Source of the DNA: Bacteroidales bacterium
GTDB taxonomy: Bacteria > Bacteroidota > Bacteroidia > Bacteroidales > UBA12077
Direction of reading: 5' to 3'
DNA length: 64,000 nt
Assembly (NCBI GenBank): GCA_028282785.1
Contig: JANQHE010000037.1
Coordinates: 124,001 to 188,000 of the forward strand
Shown: positions 48,948 to 57,424 of the stretch, one piece after another
Position numbering within the stretch: position 1 is the stretch's first letter
How the letters are laid out: each line of letters opens with the position of its first letter
Notes under the pieces: model-generated
Database searches by the model: none
Told to the model about the DNA's origin: nothing
Seen by the model: only the letters and a program-made list of their open reading frames with translations
Program-made: the position numbers and the translations under genes

Positions 48948-51362
48948 CTAGTAAGTGATTTGCTTTTTGGGCTGTCTGATCTTAATATTTATATCTGAAT
49001 TCTCTTTCCATTTGAAAGAAATGACTAATTGATCCGTTATTTCATCATATTCATATGATATTTGCTGATCATTTAATACTACATCTTTAGGTGATATTCC
49101 TAGTTTATGTATAATTAAATTAATCTTTCTATCAGTAGATTTATAGTTAGTGCCTAACTCATTCTTAAATTCTATATTCAAGCTTTCATCTTCAAACTCT
49201 CCTGAAAAATAAAGAATCTCATATTCACCTTTTTTGTATGCCATTGGAGTAATACCGTCATCATCATATAATTTTCCTTTATTCTCAGAATCAGTTGGGT
49301 CCGGATAATAATGAATATCAAGCTCCTTAGTATCATAAAATTTGGTTGATTGAACAGGTCGAACCATAGGAATAAACGATCCTGCTTTAACAAACACGGG
49401 AATATGATCTTTTTCAACCGTAACCATGTATTCTCTTCCTCCCTTATAAGTCTTATTTGAATAAAAGTCAAACCAGGTTGCATTAGCCGGCATATAAACT
49501 TTTTTTTCCTTAATTTCAGGATCTTTTACCGGAGATACTAAAAAATTATCTCCCCATAAATAAGTATCCGAATTCAAATACAGGCTATCATTATTGGGTT
49601 CCATAAAAAACATCGGACGCATTAATGGGATTCCTGATTGAGTATTATCAAATGCAATGGTATAAATATATGGTAATAGACTGTAACGAAGCTTAATTGA
49701 TTCCCGGGCTAATGATTTAGTCGTATCATCATGAAAAACAGGTTCCGAAGCTATATGTTCCTGTGCATGCGGACGATATATCGGTTGAAAAACTCCGTAT
49801 TGTAACCAACGTGTATACATTTCCGGTTCGAATTTATCCCCTCCGGCAAATCCCCCAAGGTCTGAATGCATGTATGCTATTCCTTGTAATCCCATTTGTA
49901 ATGATATTTCGGCTTGAGGTTTTAATCCTCCCCAACTGCGGCTTACGTCTCCTGTCCAAGGTATTATTCCAAAACGCTGTGATCCTGAATAACCTGCCCG
50001 CATTAAAATAAATGGTCGTTGTTCCAGAAAATCTTTTTCATATCCCTCATAAATTAATCGTGTCCAATCGTGACCATAAATATTGTGAACTTCATCGGCA
50101 CTTCCTATAGCATGTTGTGCTTCTGACGGATGAACTTCAGGCTCTCCAAGATCGCCCCACCAACCACCAATTCCCATGTTGGTAAAATCTTTATAAATAT
50201 TCCAAAACCATTCTCTGGCTTCCGGCTTGTAAATATCTAGTAATCCAGTATTTCCAAAGTAAAAATCAAATGTATACGGATTGCCATCCTTATCAGTAGC
50301 AACTAACTTTTTTTCAACAACCTCATCCCATCTTTTTGAGGTAGTAAGAATAAACGGTTCTGTAACCAATATTGTTTTTACTCCTTTTTCTTTAAAGTCA
50401 TTAATCATTTTTTGAGGAGTTGGGAAAGAATCCTTAAGAAATTCAAGATTTCCCATATGCCCGAATATATCGGCACCAAACCAATAAATATCGATAATCA
50501 CTGCATCTAATGGTATTGAGTCTTCTGAAAACTTATTAACTGTTTCCCGGGTTTCCTGTTCGGAGTGATATCCAAATCGACTTGAGAAATTGCCAAATGC
50601 CCAGCGAGGTGGCAATGGTTGTTTTCCTGTTAAATCAGTGTATTGATCAATTAAATCTTCCCAGGTATCTCCAACTATAACCTGATAAGTTTTACGGCCA
50701 CTTATAGTTTCATATGTAAGCGTATTATTTTTCTTGCTATCCAAATCCAAATATCCTATCGGTGCATTATCAAAATGAATGGTATACATCTTTGATGAAA
50801 CCACTACAGGCATTGTAAAATTCATTAATTCGGAATGGGTTGTATAACCATAATGAGCTCTATTATATAGTTGTAGCCGATTTCCACGACGATTCATTCC
50901 TAAAACTCTGGCTCCTCCTCCAAAAAGCATTTCAGAATCATCCAGGTTAAAACTTAAGGTTTCATATTCTTTTGTTTTGGCATATCCCTCTTTTTCCGAG
51001 ATAATCAATTCATTATTATTATAATAACTTATATTGAACGGTTCTTTCGAAATTAAGACTTTAATTCCTGATGTCTTATATTCTATTGAATTTTTTGTTT
51101 CAACAATCTCAGTTTCTAATTGAACCGGAGTTAACACAACTGCGTGCGAATTTGGATTATAGCTTTCTCCTTTTGGAATAAATGAAGTTTCTACTATTTT
51201 TTTGTTATAATGCTTAATTAGATATAACCCATCATTTGTACGGATCTCAAGCTTTCCCTCCTTTTCATCATAACCTATAAAAGTTCTCTCTATATTTTGA
51301 GCAAATATCGAATTTGAAAATATAAATACTAAAATCAGCAGGACATAAATTCTATTTTTCAT
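48948..51362 (-). CDS. Secreted GH31 alpha-glycosidase
   Basis: An 804-residue GH31 enzyme from ATG 51362, giving a clean signal peptide (MKNRIYVLLILVFIFSNSIF). The barrel has 'PPRWAFGNFSSRFGYHSEQE', the nucleophile Asp in 'GGWWGDLGEPEVHP' (about residue 404) and the acid/base Asp in 'IIPWTGDVSRSWGGLK' (about 472). N-terminal and two C-terminal beta domains complete the usual layout. It probably releases alpha-glucose or a related sugar in the periplasm or outside. A LacI-type palindrome about 140 bases upstream suggests sugar-dependent control. Confidence 0.93.
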   Translation of the reverse strand: MKNRIYVLLILVFIFSNSIFAQNIERTFIGYDEKEGKLEIRTNDGLYLIKHYNKKIVETSFIPKGESYNPNSHAVVLTPVQLETEIVETKNSIEYKTSGIKVLISKEPFNISYYNNNELIISEKEGYAKTKEYETLSFNLDDSEMLFGGGARVLGMNRRGNRLQLYNRAHYGYTTHSELMNFTMPVVVSSKMYTIHFDNAPIGYLDLDSKKNNTLTYETISGRKTYQVIVGDTWEDLIDQYTDLTGKQPLPPRWAFGNFSSRFGYHSEQETRETVNKFSEDSIPLDAVIIDIYWFGADIFGHMGNLEFLKDSFPTPQKMINDFKEKGVKTILVTEPFILTTSKRWDEVVEKKLVATDKDGNPYTFDFYFGNTGLLDIYKPEAREWFWNIYKDFTNMGIGGWWGDLGEPEVHPSEAQHAIGSADEVHNIYGHDWTRLIYEGYEKDFLEQRPFILMRAGYSGSQRFGIIPWTGDVSRSWGGLKPQAEISLQMGLQGIAYMHSDLGGFAGGDKFEPEMYTRWLQYGVFQPIYRPHAQEHIASEPVFHDDTTKSLARESIKLRYSLLPYIYTIAFDNTQSGIPLMRPMFFMEPNNDSLYLNSDTYLWGDNFLVSPVKDPEIKEKKVYMPANATWFDFYSNKTYKGGREYMVTVEKDHIPVFVKAGSFIPMVRPVQSTKFYDTKELDIHYYPDPTDSENKGKLYDDDGITPMAYKKGEYEILYFSGEFEDESLNIEFKNELGTNYKSTDRKINLIIHKLGISPKDVVLNDQQISYEYDEITDQLVISFKWKENSDINIKIRQPKKQITY

Positions 51363-51501
51363 TTCTTCAAACATTATATGAATAAGTATTCTCGAATTTT
51401 TAGATCTAAAATTTTGAAGTTACTAATTTCAGCTCAATTTATAGCGTTTATTAAAATGACTTTTGTTGTTAACAAAAGCCAAAAACTATTTAATCTTTAA
51501 A

Positions 51502-51515
51502 TGCAAACGTTTGCA
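51502..51515. promoter_or_regulatory. LacI family-type operator upstream of GH31
   Basis: TGCAAACGTTTGCA is a perfect 14-bp palindrome with the central CG typical of LacI/GalR operators. It lies in the 170-base gap between the GH3 stop (51534) and the GH31 start (51362), so it most likely controls the glucosidase gene. No LacI gene is in the window. Confidence 0.7.
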
Positions 51516-51533
51516 AAGTAAGATTCCAATAAT

Positions 51534-54500
51534 CTAAAATTTTTCAATAATTGCATCATAAATTGCTTGTTGTATATCGGTACGAATATTCATTTGAATC
51601 AATTTCGAGTTATCCTGATCAGGATGAATTCTATTTGATAAGAATATATAAACAATTTGCTCACCAGGGTCGGCCCATGCAATGGTTCCTGTAAATCCGG
51701 TATGTCCAAAGCTATCTCCTGATATACATTTACAAGTTGGGCCTTCTTTTTCGTAATCCATTTGTGGTTTATCAAAACCTATGGCTCTTCGGTTATCATT
51801 ATCTAATGAAGGACTTGTTGTAAATAAATCAATCGTTTCTTTTTCAAAGAATTTGGTACCTCCATATTCACCACCATTTAGATACATTTGCATGAGCTTA
51901 GCTAAATCATTAGCCGTTGAAAACATTCCTGCATGTCCGCAAACACCGCCTAGCATTGCCGCTCCGGGATCATGAACATGTCCATGTAAAAGTTGTTTTC
52001 TAAATATTTGATCATTTTCGGAAGGAACAATTTCTGATCTATCGAATTTATTTAAAGGTAAAAAGCTTGTTCTATATGCTCCTAATTCCTGAAAATACGT
52101 AGAATCAACAAAATCCTCGAATTTCGCATTTCTAAGGTTCTCTATGATTTGATAAAAATAATAATAACCTAAATCACTATAACGATATGCTTTTTCCTCA
52201 ATTAAATCGGATTCTCTAATTTTTTTATAAATGGTATCTCTAAAGGTATTAGAAATGTAAAAATCATCGGCAATTTGAGTTGAATATCCTTCTTTTGGAT
52301 AATAAGTATAAATTCCTTCTTTAAACTTAAAATTCTTCGCCATATACGAATGATTTCCCAGTTTATATGGAAAATCTTCAGAAAATCTTTTGTTCAATAG
52401 GTTTTGATCAGGATATAAAGTTTCTAATGTAGAATAATAAAATGGGATCCAACCGTTTAATTGTGCCTGGTGGGTTAAAATATCACGTATGTTTAAATTA
52501 CCTTTATTGGTAGTATCGAGCTCGGGTAAGTAATCACTAAGCTTACTATCTAAAAAGAAAAGGCTGTCTTCATACATTTTCATTAATGAAGGTACGGTTG
52601 CAGCAATTTTAGTTATTGAAGCAATATCATAAATATCATCCTTTTTTACCGGATTCTTTTTCAAATACGTGTGATAACCAAATGATTTATCATAGAAAAC
52701 AGTTCCATTACGAGCCACTAATATTCTACATCCGGGTGTAGCCATCGTATCAATAGCTACTTTTGCAATTGAATCAACTTTCTGAAGTTTAATCGATGAA
52801 ACCCCAACCTGCTCAGGGACTCCATATCCTAATCTTATTTTTTTTTTAAGCTCAATTCCTTTACCTGCAGGATAATTGTTATTGATTGTTACAGGCAAAT
52901 GACCGGAAACTTTAATCCCTCCGAATATCGACTGAGCAGCAGTTGATTGTACCTCTACTTCCTCAGAGTAAGATATTAATACTGCATCAATATGGTCAAT
53001 ATATTCAAAATTCCGAAGGCTATACGGATTTGCAAAAAGACTAAAAACTACGTTGGTATTTTCGGATAAATCGGCAATAATCTGGAGATGTTCCGTATTA
53101 ACCTTATAGTTTTTTGAAGTCCAATATGATGTATTATGGACACTAGTAAAGACTACATCATATTTTTGAAGTAAGCTTAGAACTGAATCCTTATGTGATT
53201 CATTGTAAATGAAGTGATCAATTTGAGCATATTTTGAAAGCATTTTTTGAAATTCCGTTATTTCATCAGCATTAAAAGACAATGATGCAAATTTCTTGCG
53301 TTTAAGCTTTTTTATAGGAAGCAGATTTTTATCATTTCTTATCAATGTTAAACCATTCTCAATCAAATCTCTTCGAGTAACTTCATAAACTAATTTATTT
53401 AGGTCATTGTGAAGATTTTCCGTTTTAACAGGTTGATTTTTACCGAAATTTCGAATTAAACCTAAACGATACTTTGCTTCCAACACTTTTCGACAACTTT
53501 CATTAATTCTTTCTTTGCTTAAATTTCCTTTTCGTACTGATTTTTTAATTTTTGAGATTGCATTTGACACATTAACCGGGAAAAGTAAAACATCATTTCC
53601 CGCTTCTAAAGCTAAACTCTCTATTTCACCAGGTTCATAATGATTGGTAACACCTTTCATATTGAGCGCATCTGTAAAAACCAAACCGTCAAATTCCATC
53701 TCTTCTTTAAGTAAGTCGGTTACAACAGATTTCGTTAAAGTTGTTGGTGTATCAGTTTTAGTTCCAAGCTCCGGAACATTTAAATGTGCCACCATTACTC
53801 CTTCAATTCCGGCATCGAAAATTTTGCGAAAAGGATACAATTCGATTGAATCCAGTCTTTGTTTGTTATGATTAACAGATGGCAAGGTATAATGAGAATC
53901 TTTATCCGTATCACCATGACCCGGAAAATGCTTTGCAGTAGTTATAATTCCGGCATCTTGCATGCCTTGCATATACATAATGCTTTTTTTAGCTACCAAT
54001 TCTCTGTTCTCTCCAAATGACCTTACATTAATTACTGGATTTAACGGATTATTATTAACATCTACAACCGGTGCAAAATTTATATGAATTCCAAGTCGCT
54101 GCATTTGTTTTCCTATATCATAGCCCATTTGATAAATTAATGAGTCATCCTGTATAGCTCCCAACATCATTTGGCGCGGATAACTAATTGTTGAATCCAA
54201 ACGCATTCCTAACCCCCATTCACCATCAATTGCAATTAGTAATGGAATTTTAGATAATGCTTGATATTGATTAGTAAGATTGGCTTGTCTTCCCGGTCCA
54301 CCCTGGAAAAATATTAATCCCCCAACTTTGTGCTTTTTAATGATATAATTTATTTCATCAATATGTTTTTGATCTTTATTAGAATAAGCTGCCACCATAA
54401 AAAGTTGACCAATCTTTTCCTCAAGCGATAGTTTATTCATTACAGAATCTACCCATGTTTTCTGTTTATCAATTACAAATTGAGAATCCTGGGCAACAGT

Positions 54501-54554
54501 ATTGTTAAAAAGAAAAACTATCATTAATAGAATTAGATATCGATACTTACTCAT
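51534..54554 (-). CDS. GH3 (NagZ-like) / serine hydrolase (beta-lactamase-fold) fusion
   Basis: A 1006-residue secreted protein with a signal peptide (1-21). The GH3 barrel (about 33-375) carries the NagZ motif 'KHFPGHGDTDKDSH' (208-221) and the nucleophile Asp295 in 'GLVFTDALNMKGV', followed by a GH3 C-terminal domain (to about 575). A second enzyme domain (about 590-1006) of the serine beta-lactamase/esterase fold has SITK (646-649), 'RYSDLGYYYFYQII' and 'GHTGFTGT'. The combination suggests removal of N-acetylglucosamine and of peptide or acyl groups from peptidoglycan-like polymers. Such fusions occur in Bacteroidota but substrate is unproven. Confidence 0.92.
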   Translation of the reverse strand: MSKYRYLILLMIVFLFNNTVAQDSQFVIDKQKTWVDSVMNKLSLEEKIGQLFMVAAYSNKDQKHIDEINYIIKKHKVGGLIFFQGGPGRQANLTNQYQALSKIPLLIAIDGEWGLGMRLDSTISYPRQMMLGAIQDDSLIYQMGYDIGKQMQRLGIHINFAPVVDVNNNPLNPVINVRSFGENRELVAKKSIMYMQGMQDAGIITTAKHFPGHGDTDKDSHYTLPSVNHNKQRLDSIELYPFRKIFDAGIEGVMVAHLNVPELGTKTDTPTTLTKSVVTDLLKEEMEFDGLVFTDALNMKGVTNHYEPGEIESLALEAGNDVLLFPVNVSNAISKIKKSVRKGNLSKERINESCRKVLEAKYRLGLIRNFGKNQPVKTENLHNDLNKLVYEVTRRDLIENGLTLIRNDKNLLPIKKLKRKKFASLSFNADEITEFQKMLSKYAQIDHFIYNESHKDSVLSLLQKYDVVFTSVHNTSYWTSKNYKVNTEHLQIIADLSENTNVVFSLFANPYSLRNFEYIDHIDAVLISYSEEVEVQSTAAQSIFGGIKVSGHLPVTINNNYPAGKGIELKKKIRLGYGVPEQVGVSSIKLQKVDSIAKVAIDTMATPGCRILVARNGTVFYDKSFGYHTYLKKNPVKKDDIYDIASITKIAATVPSLMKMYEDSLFFLDSKLSDYLPELDTTNKGNLNIRDILTHQAQLNGWIPFYYSTLETLYPDQNLLNKRFSEDFPYKLGNHSYMAKNFKFKEGIYTYYPKEGYSTQIADDFYISNTFRDTIYKKIRESDLIEEKAYRYSDLGYYYFYQIIENLRNAKFEDFVDSTYFQELGAYRTSFLPLNKFDRSEIVPSENDQIFRKQLLHGHVHDPGAAMLGGVCGHAGMFSTANDLAKLMQMYLNGGEYGGTKFFEKETIDLFTTSPSLDNDNRRAIGFDKPQMDYEKEGPTCKCISGDSFGHTGFTGTIAWADPGEQIVYIFLSNRIHPDQDNSKLIQMNIRTDIQQAIYDAIIEKF

Positions 54555-54714
54555 ATTATTTAATATTATTTATTTCTAAAGAGTTTTAAATCAATTTTAT
54601 TGATTAACGCAAATATAATCTTTTGAAAACATAAGCCCTATATAGATTTTATTGAACTTTGCAGAATTTATGAACATTTATTATTGAAATCTTTTAAAAT
54701 TCTTAAAAGCAAAA

Positions 54715-54736
54715 AAGCCTACCAAATGGCAGGCTT
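54715..54736 (-). terminator. Intrinsic terminator after the DUF1338 gene
   Basis: AAGCCTACC pairs with GGCAGGCTT (one mismatch) across AAAT; on the minus strand it continues AGGCTTTTTTGC. It lies 27 bases after the stop of the DUF1338 gene at 54763. Confidence 0.75.
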
Positions 54737-54762
54737 CTACGTATCTTTTTAATTTTTAATTC

Positions 54763-55569
54763 TTATTTTTTATAATAATTGGTACTCTCAAAAATTTTAT
54801 CAGCCGATTTTGCTATAAATCCACTGTACAGTTCACCATTTTTATCAGGATAGCGCTGGGCAAACTCATAATAACAACCAGGAATACTATATACACCATC
54901 CGTAAATTCAACATTAATATGGTTCGCCATTATACTAGACTGCTGTAATAGTTCCTCTTTAGTTCCTTTTATTTCTCCACCGGATGAATTCATTAGGAAT
55001 TCATTATCCTTCAAAAATTGATTGACTTTTTCAATAGTATCGTATTTTTTCAAACCATTTATACTCACTGTAAAATGATTTGCTCTGAATCCATATACAT
55101 AAACCCATGCTGCATATTCTGATTCTTCCCTAAGTTTAAGATATGATTTATAATCCGGTGTACCCCAAATATTTCCTGAAAATATTAAATTATCCGAATT
55201 AAGATCTTTTTCGGGAACTTTATCAACAACAGCTTCAACAGTTTCCTGTAAAAATCTACTAAAATCTTTTGTTTTAAGCTGACTTATAAAAACCCGAGGG
55301 GCACTTTTATCTGTTTTATGCTCAAAATGTTTTGCAAATAAATGCTTTTCTTCAAACACGTATTGCCCTTTTGCTTCATAGCCCTTTTCTAAAAAAACTC
55401 TAGATAAAACATCAATATTAACTTTATCATGATCAAAAGTTCTGAATGCAATGTGATCATTTAGTACGGTTTCACCTTCGTTAGTAAATAAATCATAAAC
55501 GTTCTGAACAGAAGGGTTTAGAGTTGTGTAATCGCTCCATAATCTATTAAAAATATCTTCTAAAGTCAT
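54763..55569 (-). CDS. DUF1338 family metal enzyme (2-oxoadipate dioxygenase/decarboxylase-like)
   Basis: A 268-residue protein from ATG 55569 (MTLEDIFNRLWSDYTTLNPS); an upstream start adds 18 unlikely residues. DUF1338 features are 'LNDHIAFRTFDHDKVNIDVL', 'YGFRANHFTVSINGLKKYDT' and 'MANHINVEFTDGVYSIPGCY', whose His and Glu residues fit a VOC-like Fe(II) site. The family member HglS turns 2-oxoadipate into 2-hydroxyglutarate in lysine breakdown. A single-domain Bacteroidota version may act on another 2-oxo acid. The gene stands alone, divergent from the ECF sigma gene. Confidence 0.88.
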   Translation of the reverse strand: MTLEDIFNRLWSDYTTLNPSVQNVYDLFTNEGETVLNDHIAFRTFDHDKVNIDVLSRVFLEKGYEAKGQYVFEEKHLFAKHFEHKTDKSAPRVFISQLKTKDFSRFLQETVEAVVDKVPEKDLNSDNLIFSGNIWGTPDYKSYLKLREESEYAAWVYVYGFRANHFTVSINGLKKYDTIEKVNQFLKDNEFLMNSSGGEIKGTKEELLQQSSIMANHINVEFTDGVYSIPGCYYEFAQRYPDKNGELYSGFIAKSADKIFESTNYYKK

Positions 55570-55715
55570 AATAACAATGGTTTTGTTTATATTCGTTTTC
55601 CATAAAAACAATGAATTTTTCAATATGTTCAGATAAATAAAAAAGTTCTACCTTTATTTTGTAATAAAATTATAATATCTGTGTCGAACTAGAAAATGAT
55701 TTAGGATAATCCTGA

Positions 55716-56285
55716 ATGAACGAAAAAATTTTATTAGAGAAAATAGCTAGTAAAGACGAGCAAGCTTTTCAATTTTTTGTTGAAAAGTATCATCAAATGG
55801 TTTTGAATATTTGTAACAACATTTTAAACAATTTCGATGATGCAATGGATATTTCACAAGAAGTATTTATAAAAATTTATGAATCAATTGAGAGTTTCAG
55901 GGGTGAATCTAAAATTACCACATGGTTATATAGAATTTCCGTTAACAAGTCTTTAAACCATTTACGTTCAAAAAAAAGGCAAAAGTGGTTTTCTGGTATG
56001 GATATTATTTTTAACAGTGATAATGATAAGAATATACCTGAAGATGTATCACCTAAACCAGGAGAAAATATTGAAATTGAAGAAAATAAAAAGGCTTTGC
56101 ATTTAGCCTTAAATAAATTGCCAAAAAAACAAAATATTGCTTTAACATTGAACAATTTTGAAGGTCTAACATATAAAGAAATAGCAGAAATAATGGAAAT
56201 TTCTGTAACTGAAGTTGGAGTGTTAATTAATCGTGGGAAGAAGAAATTAAAAACATTATTAATTGATTATTTTAAAAATAACTGA
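55716..56285 (+). CDS. ECF RNA polymerase sigma factor
   Basis: A 189-residue sigma-70 family factor. Region 2 shows 'YHQMVLNICNNILNNFDDAM', 'DISQEVFIKIYESIESFRGE' and 'KITTWLYRISVNKSLNHLRS'; region 4 shows 'LPKKQNIALTLNNFEGLTYK' and 'EIAEIMEISVTEVGVLINRG'. It is first in a three-gene unit with an anti-sigma factor and a Spy-like protein, typical of envelope-stress ECF systems. It probably directs its own operon, but no repeated promoter motif was found. Confidence 0.93.
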   Translation: MNEKILLEKIASKDEQAFQFFVEKYHQMVLNICNNILNNFDDAMDISQEVFIKIYESIESFRGESKITTWLYRISVNKSLNHLRSKKRQKWFSGMDIIFNSDNDKNIPEDVSPKPGENIEIEENKKALHLALNKLPKKQNIALTLNNFEGLTYKEIAEIMEISVTEVGVLINRGKKKLKTLLIDYFKNN

Positions 56286-56333
56286 TTTTGAGTGTAATAA
56301 TTCAATATATTAGTTGTCAAATAAAAAAAGATT

Positions 56334-56813
56334 ATGGATTGTAAAAGAGTTAAAAAGTTGCTTCCTGATTTTTTGGAATTAAATCTTACCGAGGATTTAC
56401 AACAAAAAGTAAAAACTCATATAGATTCTTGTGAGTATTGTACTAAAATATATTGGAACTTAAAACAATCTCTAGATCTGCTTAAACCTACGGCAGGTAT
56501 CGCAGAGCAAGCTTTTTATTATGAAAGGTTAAAACAAAAAATGGAAAACAGACTAGAATCCAAGAATTCTCTTTTATCTGTAATTTTTTCAAAAAAGTTA
56601 GTTCAACCTGTTATTTATCTTTCTTCAATTATTTTGGCTGTTTATATTGGTATTTTAATTGGATCTAATAATCCATCCTTTACTCAGTATTCTGAAATTG
56701 AAGCGGATGAAAATATAAATCCAATTGAGACGTTTGCAGAATACAGTTATCTTAACGATTACGAAATTGAAACCATAGAAAACTTGATTACGGAGTCAGA
56801 CGATGATAATTAA
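56334..56813 (+). CDS. Zinc-finger anti-sigma factor
   Basis: A 159-residue protein with an N-terminal ZAS-like domain: 'MDCKRVKKLLPDFLELNLTE' and the 'HIDSCEYC' (HxxxCxxC) zinc motif. One membrane helix follows at about 86-108 ('LVQPVIYLSSIILAVYIGIL'), then a short acidic periplasmic tail. It should bind the ECF sigma factor upstream in the cytoplasm and release it on an envelope signal. It lies 48 bases after the sigma gene and 31 before the Spy-like gene. Confidence 0.9.
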   Translation: MDCKRVKKLLPDFLELNLTEDLQQKVKTHIDSCEYCTKIYWNLKQSLDLLKPTAGIAEQAFYYERLKQKMENRLESKNSLLSVIFSKKLVQPVIYLSSIILAVYIGILIGSNNPSFTQYSEIEADENINPIETFAEYSYLNDYEIETIENLITESDDDN

Positions 56814-56844
56814 ACATGTAAAGTTAACCTGATTTAGAATAACC

Positions 56845-57411
56845 ATGAATACAAAAACTAAAAAGACCCTATTAATAGGCACCATTATAATTCTTTTAGT
56901 TGTGAATATTTCAGCTTTAAGTACGATAATTTATAACAAAAAAGTTCGTGCTAAAATGCAAGATGAAATTAGTAATGTTCAAGACGGAATACGGAGGCAA
57001 GGGATGAGGAGGTTTTTACAAGAGGAACTCAATTTATCCGAAGAGCAGTTCCATGAATTTCAAGATATAAATACAAATTATAGCCGGGATTCTAGAAAAA
57101 TTGCTTTTCAGATGAGGGAAAAGAGATATGAAATGATGAAGGAGATTGCTAAAAAGAATCCGAATTTTGAAAATCTTGATCAAATTGCTCAAGATATAGG
57201 ATCATTGCATTATGAACTTAAAAAACTAACAATCAATCATTTTACAGAACTGAAAGATATTTGCACCGAAGAACAACAAGAAATATTACATGAGATGTTT
57301 ATTCAAATGTTATCAATTCAGGATGGAGAACGAATGGAAAGAGAACATAGAAGGAAAAATAGAGGTAATCATGAAAAGCATCGAAGAAGAAATAAAAGAG
57401 GGAGCGATTAA
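56845..57411 (+). CDS. Membrane-anchored Spy/CpxP-like protein (periplasmic heavy-metal sensor family)
   Basis: A 188-residue protein with an N-terminal membrane anchor (about 7-28) and a helical periplasmic domain with the LTxxQ-like motif 'LNLSEEQFHEFQDINTNYSR' and a second 'ELKDICTEEQQEILHEMF'. It ends in a highly basic tail ('RREHRRKNRGNHEKHRRRNK'-like). Families of this shape (CpxP, Spy, CnrX) act as chaperones or signal sensors for envelope stress; here it probably senses for the anti-sigma factor upstream. The stop codon sits in the loop of the terminator hairpin. Confidence 0.85.
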   Translation: MNTKTKKTLLIGTIIILLVVNISALSTIIYNKKVRAKMQDEISNVQDGIRRQGMRRFLQEELNLSEEQFHEFQDINTNYSRDSRKIAFQMREKRYEMMKEIAKKNPNFENLDQIAQDIGSLHYELKKLTINHFTELKDICTEEQQEILHEMFIQMLSIQDGERMEREHRRKNRGNHEKHRRRNKRGSD

Positions 57412-57420
57412 TCGCTCCCT
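57399..57420. terminator. Bidirectional terminator between convergent genes
   Basis: AGGGAGCGAT pairs perfectly with ATCGCTCCCT across TA (effective loop of four bases). TTTCTTT follows on the plus strand and CTTTTATTT on the minus strand. It lies between the convergent stops of the Spy-like gene and the giant T9SS protein, and includes the former's stop codon. Confidence 0.85.
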
Positions 57421-57424
57421 TTCT

